This document shows positions 1 through 11,206 of a stretch of 64,000 bases of DNA, piece after piece. Position 1 is the first letter of the stretch. Each line of letters begins with the position of its first letter. This DNA comes from Durusdinium trenchii (lineage: Eukaryota; Sar; Dinophyceae; Suessiales; Symbiodiniaceae). The DNA is taken from contig CAXAMN010003792.1 of assembly GCA_963970005.1 (NCBI GenBank), forward strand, positions 1 through 64,000, in the 5' to 3' direction. Under the pieces are notes generated by a model. The model was not told the DNA's origin and did no database searches. It saw only the letters and a program-made list of their open reading frames with translations. A program made the position numbers and the translations under genes.

Positions 1-418
1 TCCACGCCGCTTCTCCTACAATCCTCATACCGGGTTCAACTAAGACACGTCGGACTTCCGTGTGAAAGGAGAAGGCTTGCGGTGGGATTTTGTCGTTCTT
101 ACCTCGCGGCACTCTGATTGCCTTGGCTTCTCCTTTGATCTGCCCTTTGTGTGCTGCCTCTACAAAACATGGCCGAGCAATCACATAGTAGCAGTGGTAG
201 GCTCTGAGTTTGCTCTGTATGGGATCTGCTAGGACTTGGTGGGTGTCGAGTTGCACAAATTGCAATTCACACCCCAGAGTGCTACTACATCCTAAGTAGG
301 GGAGCTCTGCTAGTACGGCATTTTCAAAACTCCGAATGCCGGTATGTGCATTCAGGTCTACCTCAATGGACAGCTTCTCTCCTGCCAGCGTGAGGAAGGT
401 GCAGGTCTGTGCCACCAT
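1..418 (-). CDS. BspA-type leucine-rich-repeat protein, partial (3' part beyond window)
   Basis: Reading the minus strand from the ATG at 418-416, the frame stays open to the window edge (139 codons). The first part has a ubiquitin-like look (TFLTLAGEKLSIEVDL, then ELQFVQLDTHQVLADP). The second part (AFSFHTEVRRVLVEPGMRI, then VGEAAW) is the start of BspA-type LRR_5 repeats, which in other proteins repeat the pattern 'valid position, vertical strand, gets-into-position' and bind proteins. The frame is also open a short way upstream of the ATG (CPHCCEEG), so the ATG is not a proven start; it may join the remains to its right after a frameshift near 428. The rest of the repeats lie left of base 1. 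Such LRR proteins are very common in Symbiodiniaceae. Whether this copy is intact cannot be judged here. Confidence 0.55.
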   Translation of the reverse strand, partial: MVAQTCTFLTLAGEKLSIEVDLNAHTGIRSFENAVLAELPYLGCSSTLGCELQFVQLDTHQVLADPIQSKLRAYHCYYVIARPCFVEAAHKGQIKGEAKAIRVPRGKNDKIPPQAFSFHTEVRRVLVEPGMRIVGEAAW

Positions 419-425
419 CCCTTCT

Positions 426-1085
426 TCACAGCAGTGAGGGCAACGAGAGTAGCTTCCACCAGAGCCCACTAAGGAAAGCTTTGTGCGGCAGCCTTCTGTG
501 TGCTGGAAGAAGGCGGGCGGCCTTCAGCACTTGTTGTGTGTGCTGGTACATCTGTGTCGCTTTCCCTAACCCTAGGGATTCCCATTTCTGACAAGGGTCT
601 TGTGTGAGCGAGAACAGGGTGGCAACCTCGTGCACACCTGTAGAGCAGCCTGAGGCCATGGCAAAACTCTGATCTTTGACTACGTCTGCTGGGGAGAGCG
701 ATGGTCCATAGACTTGGCTATCACCGACTGGAGGGCATGTGCAGTGAAAATGCGGTGGGATGTCACCCTCCAGCGCCCCGCCCCCGAGACCTCCACAATT
801 GATTTGGAAGACTGAGGGCAGTGGTGGGGCGTCATACCCTATCCAGTATTTGTTTAACTTAGCCACTGTCCACAGAAGGGCAATCCACGAGATTTCTGCT
901 TGCTGCCGTTGATATATGGCTTGAAACACTTGTGTTGCAATGCTTTCCAATGGCATGACCAAATTCTCGAGTTGGCTTAGCAAGTCATCATTGGCCTCTA
1001 GAAAGAAGTCTTTCTCTCCCGGAACGAGGCCCATGGGATGATCTATAGCTGCTTTCAGTTCATCGTATATAGGGGCACGCCTCAT
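426..1085 (-). pseudogene. Degenerate coding relic, unknown domain
   Basis: A 219-codon open frame on the minus strand, low in simple sequence and with protein-like composition. It holds a cysteine/histidine-rich part (HFHCTCPPVG). It ends at a TGA at 428-426, where the neighbouring frame continues into the leucine-rich-repeat segment. Together with the open frames at 1245-2894 and 3157-4485 on the same strand it looks like one long ancestral coding unit broken by small frameshifts. I do not recognise the domain. From memory, similar segments recur in Symbiodiniaceae predicted proteins, but I could not check this. Confidence 0.35.
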
Positions 1086-1244
1086 AGTCCTTGTGCACGC
1101 CGACTATTCCTCGCAAGTCTGCTACCTGGCTCCAGGACACAAAAAGTGGAGGTGACAAAAGCTGCGGACTGAGTACGGCTTGGCTTAAGCAGGGAGTCTG
1201 GCTACCTTTCGTCGAATCGCGTTCCATAGCTTGGGTGAGCTGGT

Positions 1245-2894
1245 TTACTCTGTGAGCAGAGGTATTCGACGATGGCGTGGAAACTGACTCGAGGTCAGCA
1301 ATATCCTCCCCCCTGGACAACAGCTAAGGCTGTCACCCTGCACCTGGCCTGGAAAAAGATCGGAATTCCCTGGGAGAATCGCTCGCCACTTTAACAGTAG
1401 GCAAAATCGCAAGGCACTATTGCCTACAGTTCGTGAGGAATACCCCGTGAATTTGCACCCACCTACTGGCTTCCAGGTGTCTACGGCCCATGCTGGAGGT
1501 AGATTAGGCATGCCTAAGATGGCGATTGGCAGCGTTTCCCAGCCCTGCCTCTCCAGGTCACGCAAAGCATCCTGTGCTCCTACTTTGGCTTTACCGAAGG
1601 CATGAAATATGGCTGGTCGCATTCGATTGCGTGGCAATGCACTGGCCTGGAAGAGGTGTTCCCCCGGCAGCGATGTGGCAGTGCACGGCCCTTCTAACAT
1701 TGGGAGCACAGATAGGATTCCCTGTTCGAAGGTGGCCCTAGCCCAACTAGTGAGCCATGGGGTTCGCTCTTGCCCAGCCGGGGTGAGCGCCCTTGGATGG
1801 GATTGTCGTGGCCATCTGATAGTGCCAAAAAAGCTTACGCATGTATAGGCCATAGAGTGACCGCACGATGCACAAGTCAAGGGCAGTTCGCATTGGCACT
1901 CCAACAAAGGGGGTAAACATTAAACATAGTCCCGTTAATGGCGGCCTCACTGCCTTGGCTCGAGAGACTAATGCGAGGCGGCATGCTTGGAGGCTCTTTG
2001 CCAGCGCCGCAGCGCTAGGTTCATGCTCCATCGGGCTGCTCTTTTGACGGTTGCCTATCGAGATGACCAATCCTGCATTGTATTCTAAGTGAGCTTCCGT
2101 GAATAGCAGCATGCCAATTCCTGAGCTGGAGTGAGACTCTGGTCGTGCACACCCTATTAGGTCTGTCCATTGGTGCTGCTGATGAGCCAGTTGCAGTAGG
2201 TCTTGGACTTCGAAGAGTGTGACTGGTACACAATCGTTGTCAATGAGTGCAAAATGCTGAGCAGGGTAGAGGAAACGAGCAGCTTCTAAAACAAAAACTC
2301 CTGCCCAATAGTAGGGAATCTTGTGAAGGCCTGTAGTAGCATCCGCGCAAACCCAAAGTACTTCAGTTGTCTCTTCTTGGGGACCCACTAAGCACCGGCG
2401 CGAGGCCCACCATGCTGCAAAGGCTGGCCAGTGAGGGACCTCTGCAGGCGAACGATTATCTACGATTAGATAGATCATGTGATTACGCACCATGAGCTCT
2501 CGATGCAGCATGAGCGTATGTATAATGGCAGTCATGTCAGGTAGGTCTCCGTCTGCATCCTTCTGCTGTGTGGCATACCCTCGGTCCTGCTTGGGCGGCT
2601 GTGCTCGAACATCTGACAACACTAGGGCAGGTCTGGCAGAGTCAAGGCCAAAGGGACTACTAAGGCAATCTGACATTGTCAAAGCCGCAGATGCATCTGC
2701 TTGACATTAACCGCAGCACCCTGGGCAAAGAGAGCATGACCAGCCTCTGGAAGCCAGTCTGCTGCAGCCTGTGTGTAGGCTATCGGCACTTGAACTCGAT
2801 CATCCATGCAATCATTGAGGTCCAATGGATTCGCTTCTTCCTCCCAGGGGTCTTGCGACATAAGGCTCGAAAAGGCAAGTGCAGTCTCCACCAA
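1245..2894 (-). pseudogene. Glycosyltransferase-like coding relic, frameshifted
   Basis: Three overlapping minus-strand frames (2894-2679, 2682-1747, 1907-1245) read as one protein with frame changes near 2680 and 1820. The middle piece has a short hydrophobic strand followed by an acidic metal-site-like motif (FALIDNDCVPVTLFEVQDLL), the arrangement of the DXD motif in GT-A-fold glycosyltransferases, and later conserved-looking text (YNAGLVISIG, MFTPFVGVPM). The last piece continues in another frame (HPRALTPAG, then LPGEHLFQASALPRNRM). The frame breaks suggest a decayed copy rather than introns, since no clear splice borders sit at the changes. The assignment to glycosyltransferases rests on the acidic motif alone and is tentative. 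Confidence 0.35.
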
Positions 2895-3156
2895 CTAAGG
2901 TTGGCAGTTGCGCTGGCAGGCGCGAGCGAAGGGGCAGGCGACTTGGGTGACGGCAGCTAAGGCTGACCCCACTCCTGCTTGCATGGTTTAAAAACCAGCT
3001 GTGAGCCAAACATTGCGGCGGGATGCAACTGCAAGGAAACGGCTAAGCTCCCAAAACAGCAGGGGGACTCCTCAAGGAACAGAATCTTTAAACAGTCAGG
3101 AAAAGAACCAGGTGTGCCTGCTCCAGAGTGTGTCACATAGACTGCATCCCCTGTGC

Positions 3157-4485
3157 CTACGATTCATGGTCATCTGCCTGAGGGTGCATTAGTGACAGTA
3201 ACCAGGCCACGTACACGAGGCCACACAACTGAGACTGCAAGTCGGTAAGGGGGGTGAGGAGGGCACCTTGCACATCATGCGGCATATCGTCAACAGTTTG
3301 CTCAATATCATGCACTAACGCATGAAAGCCTTGTACCCTGGCGTGGAGTGCTGTTTCAATCTGATGGTGTGTGCGCTCTACCTGGCGTTGGGGAGGCGCC
3401 TGCGCCATTGACTGTGGGTCCACCCGGAGTACCTGCTGCTGCTGCCTGTCAGTAAACGTCCAAAGTCCTGCACGCCGCGGTAGCGAGCCTGGAAAGGGGC
3501 GTGTTTGCAAGAAGGCTTCGAGAGGGTCCATGTTAGTTGCAATTTCCCTGGCTGGCACGGTATCTGCCAGTACAGTGAGAAGATGATCTTCATGATGTTG
3601 TATGTGCAGGATCATTCTGCGGACCAAAGTTCTCCTTGCGCCATAAATGGTGGCTCCTCTAGCGTTGATGGCAATACATCCCTGATGGTAGAGTGGGATG
3701 ATGGTTCCTTCGATTGTGGCCCTAAGCTTAAGCAATGCCGGTGGGAAATGAAATCCCTCCGTCCATTCAGGGAAGGTGGTCTTGACATTTTCTGTGACAG
3801 TGTCCACCGGAAAGAAATGCAGCAAATAGCACTGTGCACGTTGCCCTTTATAGGGAAACTGTACAATGAGGTCCAAGACACCGTAACGTATGTCACCATG
3901 GTTGAGCTCAAGACGTACAAAATTGGTGACATCGACATAAGTGCCATCTTCTGCCAAAAGCATCAAAAGATGTCTCACAAGTCCTTGATGGACGTGGCTT
4001 GGCAGCTGAGTGGGACAGGAAAGCCCATAAACAGCTCCATTATAAGGAGCTTTTGGTCGGTACCGGACGAGTATGGACGCGAATACGTCCAAGACCACCA
4101 AAGTGCTCGACGAGCATGGCAAGCTCCTGTCTGCGGTCGTTGAAACCCTGACCAAGATCGATAGCGTCCGATAGCGGCGTTCAAAGTTTGGTGTAGAGTG
4201 CGATCTCAGCAGGGACTGGAAGCGGCAATACGCCGGTGACACCCTCGAAGAGTGCCTTCGCCCGCCTCCTCCTGGATTCAGCGCACAACCTATCCGCTGC
4301 CACCAGGACGAGCAGGACAGCCTGTGCAGCAGGTACCTCCCGGCGGACCTTCTTTGCCGGGCGGATCCAGTGGGGTTGCTTTGAGTGGAGCTGCTGTTTT
4401 GAGTGGGGCTGCTGTGCCCGGAGTCGTGCACCTCCAGCAGACAGATTTTACAAGCGCATGCAGAGTGGACTGGGGTGGTAGTCAC
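3157..4485 (-). pseudogene. Upstream part of the minus-strand relic, unknown function
   Basis: A 442-codon minus-strand frame. The part coded by about 4050-3157 looks genuinely protein-coding (VTNFVRLELNHGD, LLHFFPVDTVTENV, LTDLQSQLCGLVYVAWLLSL), ending after MHPQADDHES. The N-terminal 140 codons are rich in serine and arginine and are less convincing; another minus frame (4184-3975) may be the true one there, implying a further frameshift near 4050. No known domain is recognised. The plus-strand open frames over the same bases are shadows. It lies directly upstream, on the same strand, of the glycosyltransferase-like and leucine-rich-repeat remains, so all four may derive from one multicopy gene or element. 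Confidence 0.35.
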
Positions 4486-5990
4486 CTAGGTTCATTCCAT
4501 CCAGCTGCGTGAGACATGTATCCACTTGGCAAAAGAGGGAAGATCTTGTGTGGCTTCAGCAGTGATTCACTTTGAGCCTGACTTGTCAGGTTTTTGAGTC
4601 AAGGGCATGTGCATTTCACTGCGTTTCTTTTCTTTTTGTTTGCTTTCTTTAGTGGATTCCACGGGGGTTTGAATGGAGGAGCAAAGGGACTGACACGAGA
4701 TGAAAGATCTGAAAGATCAGGGATTGAAGGCAGTTTTGCATCCAGAAATCAAACAGTAACATGGAGGGATTGTAACTAAAGGTTGCACACCTAGCTTCCT
4801 TTTCTCAACGCATTTGCTGTGATTCCATGTTCACTTGATTGGTTGCAGTTGCATGTGACTAGCAGGGTGTATCTAAGAAGATTGCAGTGCAGACAGTAAA
4901 AGGGTTGGTAACTAGAGGGTTGTCTAGATTCCTTTTTCCATTTGCTGTGGAGTTGAGCTTATGTGCATTTGTGTCCTGGCAGGAATCTTCACGTGAATCG
5001 TTTGTCGTTTCGACCTGTCAGGTACCACCTTGAAAGTGTCGAGCTGTCAAGATCCCAATGATGAGGAAAAGCAAGTGAAGAGTCATTACTGTGAGACTCA
5101 AGAAGATTTTGCTCTCTGAGGGATCTTGAGCTGTTGAGCTTGGTGTCTTGCATTTTTGATCTTGGTTGATCGTGTTTTGGACTTGCTTGTAGCTGGTTGT
5201 CTGGGATTTGTTGACGTTTGATCGACTCAAAGACCATCTTGCAGGACAGGAGTTGAGATCTTAGTTGACGCTTGACCCTTAGTGGCTCAGAGAAAACGAA
5301 GAGAAGAGAAGAAGAAGACAGGAAGAACCAGAAGAAGGTACGAGGTGACCCAAGAAGGGGTGTGAAAAGTGTGGGTAGCACGCCTGTACAGTGTGTGGAT
5401 CACATAGTACCTGTCTGTAGTGAAACTTTTCGTTTTTCTCTTCTTGGGGTTGGAGCTGAGTAGGGATCTTCCTTTTGGAGTGTGTTCTCTTTGACCTCCT
5501 TAGCAGGACAAGGTGGGATGTGACCAAGAGTGGCTGGGAACACCTTTAGAGAAGCCCTGGCTAGAGCTGTGTAGAGCTGTCTGTGTATAGCATGGAATAG
5601 CTTGAGAGTGTTTGGAGATGCTTTCTTGTTCCTTTAACATGTTTCGGACGACTGCGACCAGTCAGACCTTTTCAGAAGAAGAGATGAAGGACTTTGATAC
5701 AGTCAAACCGACTGTGATGTTTGGCTCAAGGAGTGGGATCTAAAAAGAGGACGCTTGCGCTTCCGTGTTTTCACAATTATAGTGAATCATGTTCACGCAT
5801 AATATGTCATAAGATTTGAAGTGATCAGGAATTCCTCAAATGTGAGGACAATCGGTCCCTTTACGACAATCGCTCCTGGCCTTGTTGAAAGTTTTTTGAA
5901 TTGGCAAGTTTTGGCTGAAGAGCTCTGTGCTGCCAGGGGAAGCATAGTAAAGCATTCTCAAGGGGTTGTGAGCTGATCGAACAGGTGCTG
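4486..5990. other. Gene-free stretch
   Basis: No convincing coding exon on either strand. The plus strand has GA-rich text around 5270-5350 and repeated words around the tetramer GATC in 5000-5270. An 11-base match to the 3' end of the spliced leader lies at 5720-5730. Confidence 0.4.
5720..5730 (+). other. Possible spliced-leader relic (11-base match)
   Basis: TTTGGCTCAAG equals the last 11 bases of the conserved dinoflagellate trans-spliced leader. Retroposed messages can carry such relics in front of their coding part. Here the base before the match differs from the leader and no recognisable retrogene follows, so chance remains possible. Confidence 0.25.
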
Positions 5991-6578
5991 AAAGCAGTTT
6001 GTTGAAACTTTGATTGGACAATTTGGCTGAAGAGCTGGCAGGGTTCCGACCCTTACAAACAACATCAAACGCCTGTTGCGGACGGTGGCGAACGGTTCAT
6101 ACGTTGCGAAGAACAAGACTCCACCTCCAGACGCCCAGAGTGCAATGCTTTGCTGTGCATGGAAAAGGTGTTTGCGACCTGCAATGGTCCTTGTAGTTTT
6201 GATTACTTGATTCCATGTCATAGGACTCAAACCTGCAGCACAGTTCTGCATTCGGTCGTGCCAGCCGGGTGAATCATCATGAAGATCAACAATGGGTGAG
6301 AACACCCTCTTCACGCCAATCCAAATCTGACAACTCAACCACACGACCTGACGATTCCCTGTGCCCCATCTTTCCGCGTCTGTCCGTGCACAAAGTGCTG
6401 CGTCTGCACAAAAATCACCTCCGTCACATGTCGCAACCTCACGATTTCCCTGCACCACGCAAATCGCACTTCCACCCCAAAAAACCCACACAAAGTCCTG
6501 CGCCTGCACAAGGAACTTTTGGAAGTCTCGCACGAAACGCTCGTTTTGGAGACGCGTTTTTTGAGAAGTCTCGCACAA
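5958..6578 (-). pseudogene. Open frame across a dispersed-repeat region
   Basis: A 206-codon minus-strand frame that starts inside the tandem repeat at 6525-6625 (QNERFVRDFQ) and continues through a cysteine-rich part (CDGGDFCADAALC). The repeat-derived start and absence of a known domain make a functional gene unlikely. It is probably translated repeat plus relic sequence. Confidence 0.15.
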
Positions 6579-6625
6579 AACGCTCGTATTGGAGCCTTGA
6601 AGCGTGTTTGGAGGAAGTCTTGACG
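6525..6625. repeat. Tandem repeat with core AAACGCTCG
   Basis: Two copies of a roughly 45-base unit (GAAGTCTCGCACGAAACGCT and following, then GAAGTCTCGCACAAAACGCT and following) and a third, weaker copy (GAAGTCTTGACGAAACGC). On the minus strand it would read as RFVRDF-type peptide text, which I remember as frequent in Symbiodiniaceae predictions; this would make it a dispersed repeat. Confidence 0.6.
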
Positions 6626-7677
6626 AAACGCCAGTGGCAGTGACTACTTCAGCTAGAATTCGTCATTTCACTGCGCGACTGCACTCGACTCGTGTCCGAG
6701 CATCGTCCGATTTGGACCCCTCTCGAGACCGTGTTCTTTCCAGAGGAAATCCATTGTTATTTGGTGTTGAGCACTCTAAGCTTGGGGCAGTGATTGAGTC
6801 CATGAAAGACATGAATGTTGTTTTTAGTGCTTCTTGTCGTTGAAGACTATCGTATACTTGCAAATATAGACCCTTATCTTCAACTACTCAGGTAAACTCC
6901 CGCGCGGATGCGTACTAAATTTGACCAAGGTAAGTAGCGTACGTATTTCGCTAGTAAGTTTACCCGAGGTGATTGAGATGATTGCATTACGTAGTTGCTG
7001 GTTTTTGAACGTAGTTGTGAACTCCTAGAATCGACTTCATATCTTCTCACATCCTAGGGTTACCAACGTAGTTGGAAGCTCCGGGTATATATCTCAAACT
7101 TTTGTTTTTTTTCCCCTACTCTTAAGTTGACGTTTGACTCGACTCCACCAACGCCACACTGCATCTTTTACATGTTTCTATTCTCCTCCCGCTGTCCTAC
7201 CTTTCGTGTATCTCGCTTTTCAAGTTCATCAAACGTCCTTCAATTTCAACTGTAGCAGAATAGGGCTTGTTTGCAGTTCGAAGTGCATCCATGTTGCGAC
7301 CATCCGTTGCTCGCACACTTGCGACTTGCGCTGGAACATGGACCAGCAGTTGATGTGTTTTAGCGTTGTTTGAAAGCACTCTTCCAGAAAGAATATGTCA
7401 TGCGCAACCATTGTGGTTTGACAGGAACATGAACAAAATCAGCAGACGAATGGACAATGCACGCTTTGCATTTTTTGCACTGATGTCGGAATTGGTGTGA
7501 ACGAGCAGACTGATTTCAAGAAAGCGCCAAGTCATGCCGGTGGGCAATGTTGCTGCTATCATTGCTGCGCGAAGAGCGCGCAGGCACAGCAAAGGCTTTC
7601 GTCCGACCCCAGCAACTTGGAGGCGGAGGTGGTGCGTGTGAGTCTGGAAAGGTGTTGGCTCGGAAGGTGGATAAATA

Positions 7678-7830
7678 GTGATGGCCTCCAACCTACTAGC
7701 GATTGTCTCCAACCTACTAGTGATGGCCTCCAACCTAATAGGGATGGCCTCTACCCTAATAGCGATGGCCTCCAACCTAATAGCGATGGCCTCCAACCAA
7801 AGCGGTGGCCTCCAACCTAATAGCGTTGTG
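7678..7830. repeat. 21-base tandem array (GATGGCCTCCAACCTAATAGC)
   Basis: About seven copies of a 21-base unit, GATGGCCTCCAACCTAATAG plus C, with point changes. Because 21 is a multiple of three, it reads as a 7-residue repeat on either strand (MASNLIA on plus, RLEAIAI on minus). Related copies occur at 48696-48757 and 60660-60700, so the array is part of a dispersed family rather than a gene feature. Confidence 0.8.
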
Positions 7831-8274
7831 TTGTTTGCAAAAATAAAAAACCGGTGGCGAACTTCTTTGTGGCATCGGTATTTTTTCTTCATGATCACGC
7901 TGAGGTAAGCTCTGCCGAGCAGAGGCGTTTGCAAGCTGCAATAGCAGAGCGGAACCGCAAGGCAACCGTACTCTCCTGCTTCAAAACGTTTTGGTTTCTT
8001 GAACAGAAACGTAACTTGAAACCAATATTAAGCTGAGGAATCCTCTTGAATTGCTTCGATTCATGCCCGGTTGTGTTTTTTTGTCAGGTGAAACTGATGA
8101 AGATCATCAGGCTGCGGGACTCGGAGACTCCATGGGGCCATGGCAGGGACTTGTGAGTTGACCATCCATGGAGTCAAGGCGAGTCATGGCAGGAGATTTT
8201 GCGAATTAAGGCATCGATGGGCGAGTCATACTTTTTAAAAGACCCTGTATAGTATCTATATAGTTACAGTTCTT

Positions 8275-8313
8275 ACTTATCTCTCTCTCTCTCTACATAT
8301 ATATATATACACA
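8275..8313. repeat. TC/TA microsatellite
   Basis: A TC run followed by a TA run, (TC)n then ACATATATATATATA. The same TC-then-TA arrangement recurs at 28576-28612 and 39690-39730. Confidence 0.8.
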
Positions 8314-8323
8314 TGTTTGTCCA

Positions 8324-10087
8324 GTGTTCCTTGATACACGAGGTGTCGGTTTTTATGTTGACGACCTCTGTCGAGGACCTACGACACCAACCAGTCGGGC
8401 AAACTCGAGTGTTGGGCTTAGGAATGCAGTTGGGAGAGCTCCCAGTCAAATATCCACGGTTGCAACTGGTGGAGCAGTTCCGAGGCGAGATCAGATTGTG
8501 AAGTTGCTGACAGATACGGACTCTTCAACACCGCCCGGAACACCACCAAGAATCTTGGCAAAGCGGGTTTCTATCAATTTTTCTTGCAAATCGTTCGGTC
8601 GCTCCACATATTGTGTTGATCTTCATTTGGATTCCTTCCATCTGTCCTCGTTTGGCTATGCACTCATTCGCTACCTGCTGGAAATTCACACGACTTCCTT
8701 CTCGTTCCTGCCTTGTCAAGCACCCCAACCTGGGAGAAATGCTGGAAGGATGCTGCGCAAACCATCGAACCGACACATTTGGTAGTTCGTGTTTTTGTTG
8801 GATATTATTTCCACTTCGGGCTCCGGAAGACTCGAGCTTTCCGGGTCCGTCTCTTGCACAAGCTTATTCTGCTTCTCAGGGGCGTCCCATCACGTTCTGC
8901 CTGAGTCCATTGGATCGAAGCCGCTCCCAGGTGCTGATCAAGTGGACTTTCTTTTGAAGCTCTATGACAAGGTGAAACACCGTGCTGTTCCATGATGGCC
9001 GATGTTGATGTTCTGTTCCTACCGTACAAGTCAGGCTGGAGATCAATCCATCGAACTTGGAGAGCTGGAGGAGCTGCTCACTTGTTTCTGGTCTGCAGGA
9101 ATTCGGAGGATGAAGCCCCTCAGTCGTGCAGTGGACATGTGGACTCCTCCTCCTCCTCTTTCTCCTCCTCCTCCTCCTCCTTCTTCTTCTTGGAGCCAAA
9201 CTGCAGCTGAGGTTGGCATACTTACACCGAGCATCGAGAGCTTTTTGAAAGCAAGCTGGAGAAGCCACTATGCTCAAGAACCTTTCCCTGCTGAGCCGCT
9301 GAAGTCTGTCAAGATGGCAGAGAGACCGGTTTATTTCTACTGACCGCCCAGTAGAGGTGGTCCGCAGAGTCGTCCTGGAGCTGAGGTTTGATATTTCCAA
9401 GACTGGCAAACTATCACAGGAAGAGCTGAAGGCCAACTGAAAGGATTGTTTCTTGTCACGACTGGAACACTCGTCTCGCGACTCTGACGAATGAAAGTAT
9501 AGCACAGCAATGATACTGTCAGAAACGCTGGCTCGTGCGACACGAGCCTGGAGGCAGCCTGACCATGTTGCTTTTCTTTGTACATGCAGAGTAAACATAT
9601 ACATATATAATATATCACTGGTGGACTGGTATCAATGATGGCGGAGATTGGCTCGATATTTTTCTTGAAGGGACTTGGAGTCACACATTTTTTTGGCAAG
9701 ACACTTCCTTGCTTGCAAACGCCCTGTGAGGCCTATTTGACGGATCTCAACGGTGGGATAGAAGTTGAAGACAGTGAGGTGGAGTGGGTCATGAAGGAAT
9801 CTCGGCGATGTGGTGCAACAACATCGCTGTTTCTATCCTTTGACCAGGTTTCAGTTTGACCCAAGTTTTCGCGTTTGTTCTGCCCCCGTGCCCCGTTTGC
9901 TTTTGCGCTTTTTTTCTCACCAGTCGTTGTCGGTCGTTGGTTGTGCGGTCAGGAGGGCGATGTCCTAGGAGATGGGCAGCTGAACAAGATGGAGCTTTGG
10001 CGCGCGACGGCCCTGTGGACGCTCGGCGGAACTGAAATGGATCTTTCACCAGGAGCGATTGGGGTTTTGTCTTGCCTGGCTGCTTAG
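8324..10087 (+). CDS. EF-hand calcium-binding protein, multi-exon
   Basis: Several exons join with good borders. Exon text LPGADQVDFLLKLYDK ends at 8971; a GT-AG intron (8972-9034) leads in frame to AGDQSIELGELEELL, giving a full EF loop (D1, D5, I8, E12). A second loop, FDISKTGKLSQEEL, lies at about 9385-9415. A third, less regular one (TDLNGGIEVEDSEVEW) lies at about 9735-9790. Its exon ends at 9847, a GT-AG intron spans 9848-9952, and the last exon carries GDVLGDGQLNKMEL and stops at 10085-10087. Four loops suggest a calmodulin-like or calcium-regulated sensor region. The upstream frame from 8324 to about 8570 (VPRRDQIVKLLTDTDSS) may be the N-terminal part, and a poly-proline segment lies near 9140. 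The start and some exons are not settled. A coding-like scrap at 8095-8150 (VKLMKIIRLRD) might belong to it. Confidence 0.55.
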
Positions 10088-10540
10088 CGAGACTCCGGGT
10101 TTGGGTTTTGTTTCGCTGCTGGCTGCGGCTTTCCGCTTAGCTAGATTGACACCTTGGTTTTGACACCTAAAAGAAGGGCATCATCCAATGTGCCAGCCCC
10201 CACTGCATCATTTTGTGGCTTCGACGTCTGATTGCTAATGTTCCGTGGGGAAGTGTCAGGTTGCCGGAGATATCATTTTGTTGAAACAAGTGAAACGTAT
10301 TTCGTGTGATTGTTAGGACATACCTTTTTCTTCTCTCTCTATATTCTTGGAGCAATGACAAGGAACTACTAGCGTAGCTTTGAGATTTCCTACATTTATT
10401 TCCTCAAAAGTACCAAGCTCTTCCATTTGTTTTAGCTTTGATGGATGTCCAACCCCTTTCAGTAGATGCACTAGACTCACTGTTTTAAGACTTTGCAGGT
10501 TCGCTCTTCTTGTTGCATCGGGTACTCGAAGATTTCCTGT
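10088..10540. other. Gene-free stretch
   Basis: Downstream of the EF-hand gene. T-rich text and repeated GGTTTTG words near 10090-10160; no coding exon or element recognised. Confidence 0.4.
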
Positions 10541-11034
10541 TTTGCAGCCTGCGACGTTTTCCCATGAGGTTTTCGCACGTCGAGAAGCAGAAGTCGAACG
10601 ACTGCTGCATCATCTCGTAGACCCAAATTGTACTGTATTGTCTGCAAGCTCTGTACGCTCAGCCTGTAGCCAAAGAGCAAAGGGCTGCAAAAGGCACTCA
10701 TTTATGGTGACCAAAGACCACAGTCAAGCATGGGATTGGTACCATGTTAGGAGCAGACATCCTCCAAACCCTGGCAAATCAGCGGCAAATCTGACGATGC
10801 AATAGCCGCACACAACAACATTTGACAGTACCTCATATGTGGGAGCCTTCTGCTTTGCACGGCCTTTCCTCCGTTGGAGGCGGCGATCCGGAGACTTCCC
10901 AGCTTTGCGAAATGTGCAGGGCTGGAAAAGAGTTGCTGAAAAAAGACATCTCGAAGTTCAGGCATGACTCAATTATTCTGTCGTTTTTTGGGAGCAAAGC
11001 GGAGCTTGAATACTTAAGCAAAGTCTCAGTTTTC
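10541..11034 (+). CDS. Possible short exons, unknown product
   Basis: Two coding-like pieces on the plus strand: ATFSHEVFARREAEVERLLH at about 10550-10610 and LCEMCRAGKELLKKDISKFR continuing to about 11033, where AA|GTAAGT would be a good donor. They lie 170-650 bases upstream of the ParB-like gene and could be its 5' exons or a separate small gene. No family is recognised. Confidence 0.25.
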
Positions 11035-11206
11035 AAGTAAGTTCACATCTGATGGAAAGCTCTTGGAACTTTTGGGCTCAAGATTCGTATGTTCATGCAG
11101 GATTTGGAGGAGTTTATCCATTTCAACCCATATCAACCGTGTCGTGTCAAACCCCAAATTAAATTGTGAAGAATCAAGCCGTAGACCATCGATAGACCAA
11201 TGAACC

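Noticed and set aside
9043-9234. Glycine-rich minus-strand frame
   Set aside because: Antisense of the CTC-rich poly-proline segment in the EF-hand gene.
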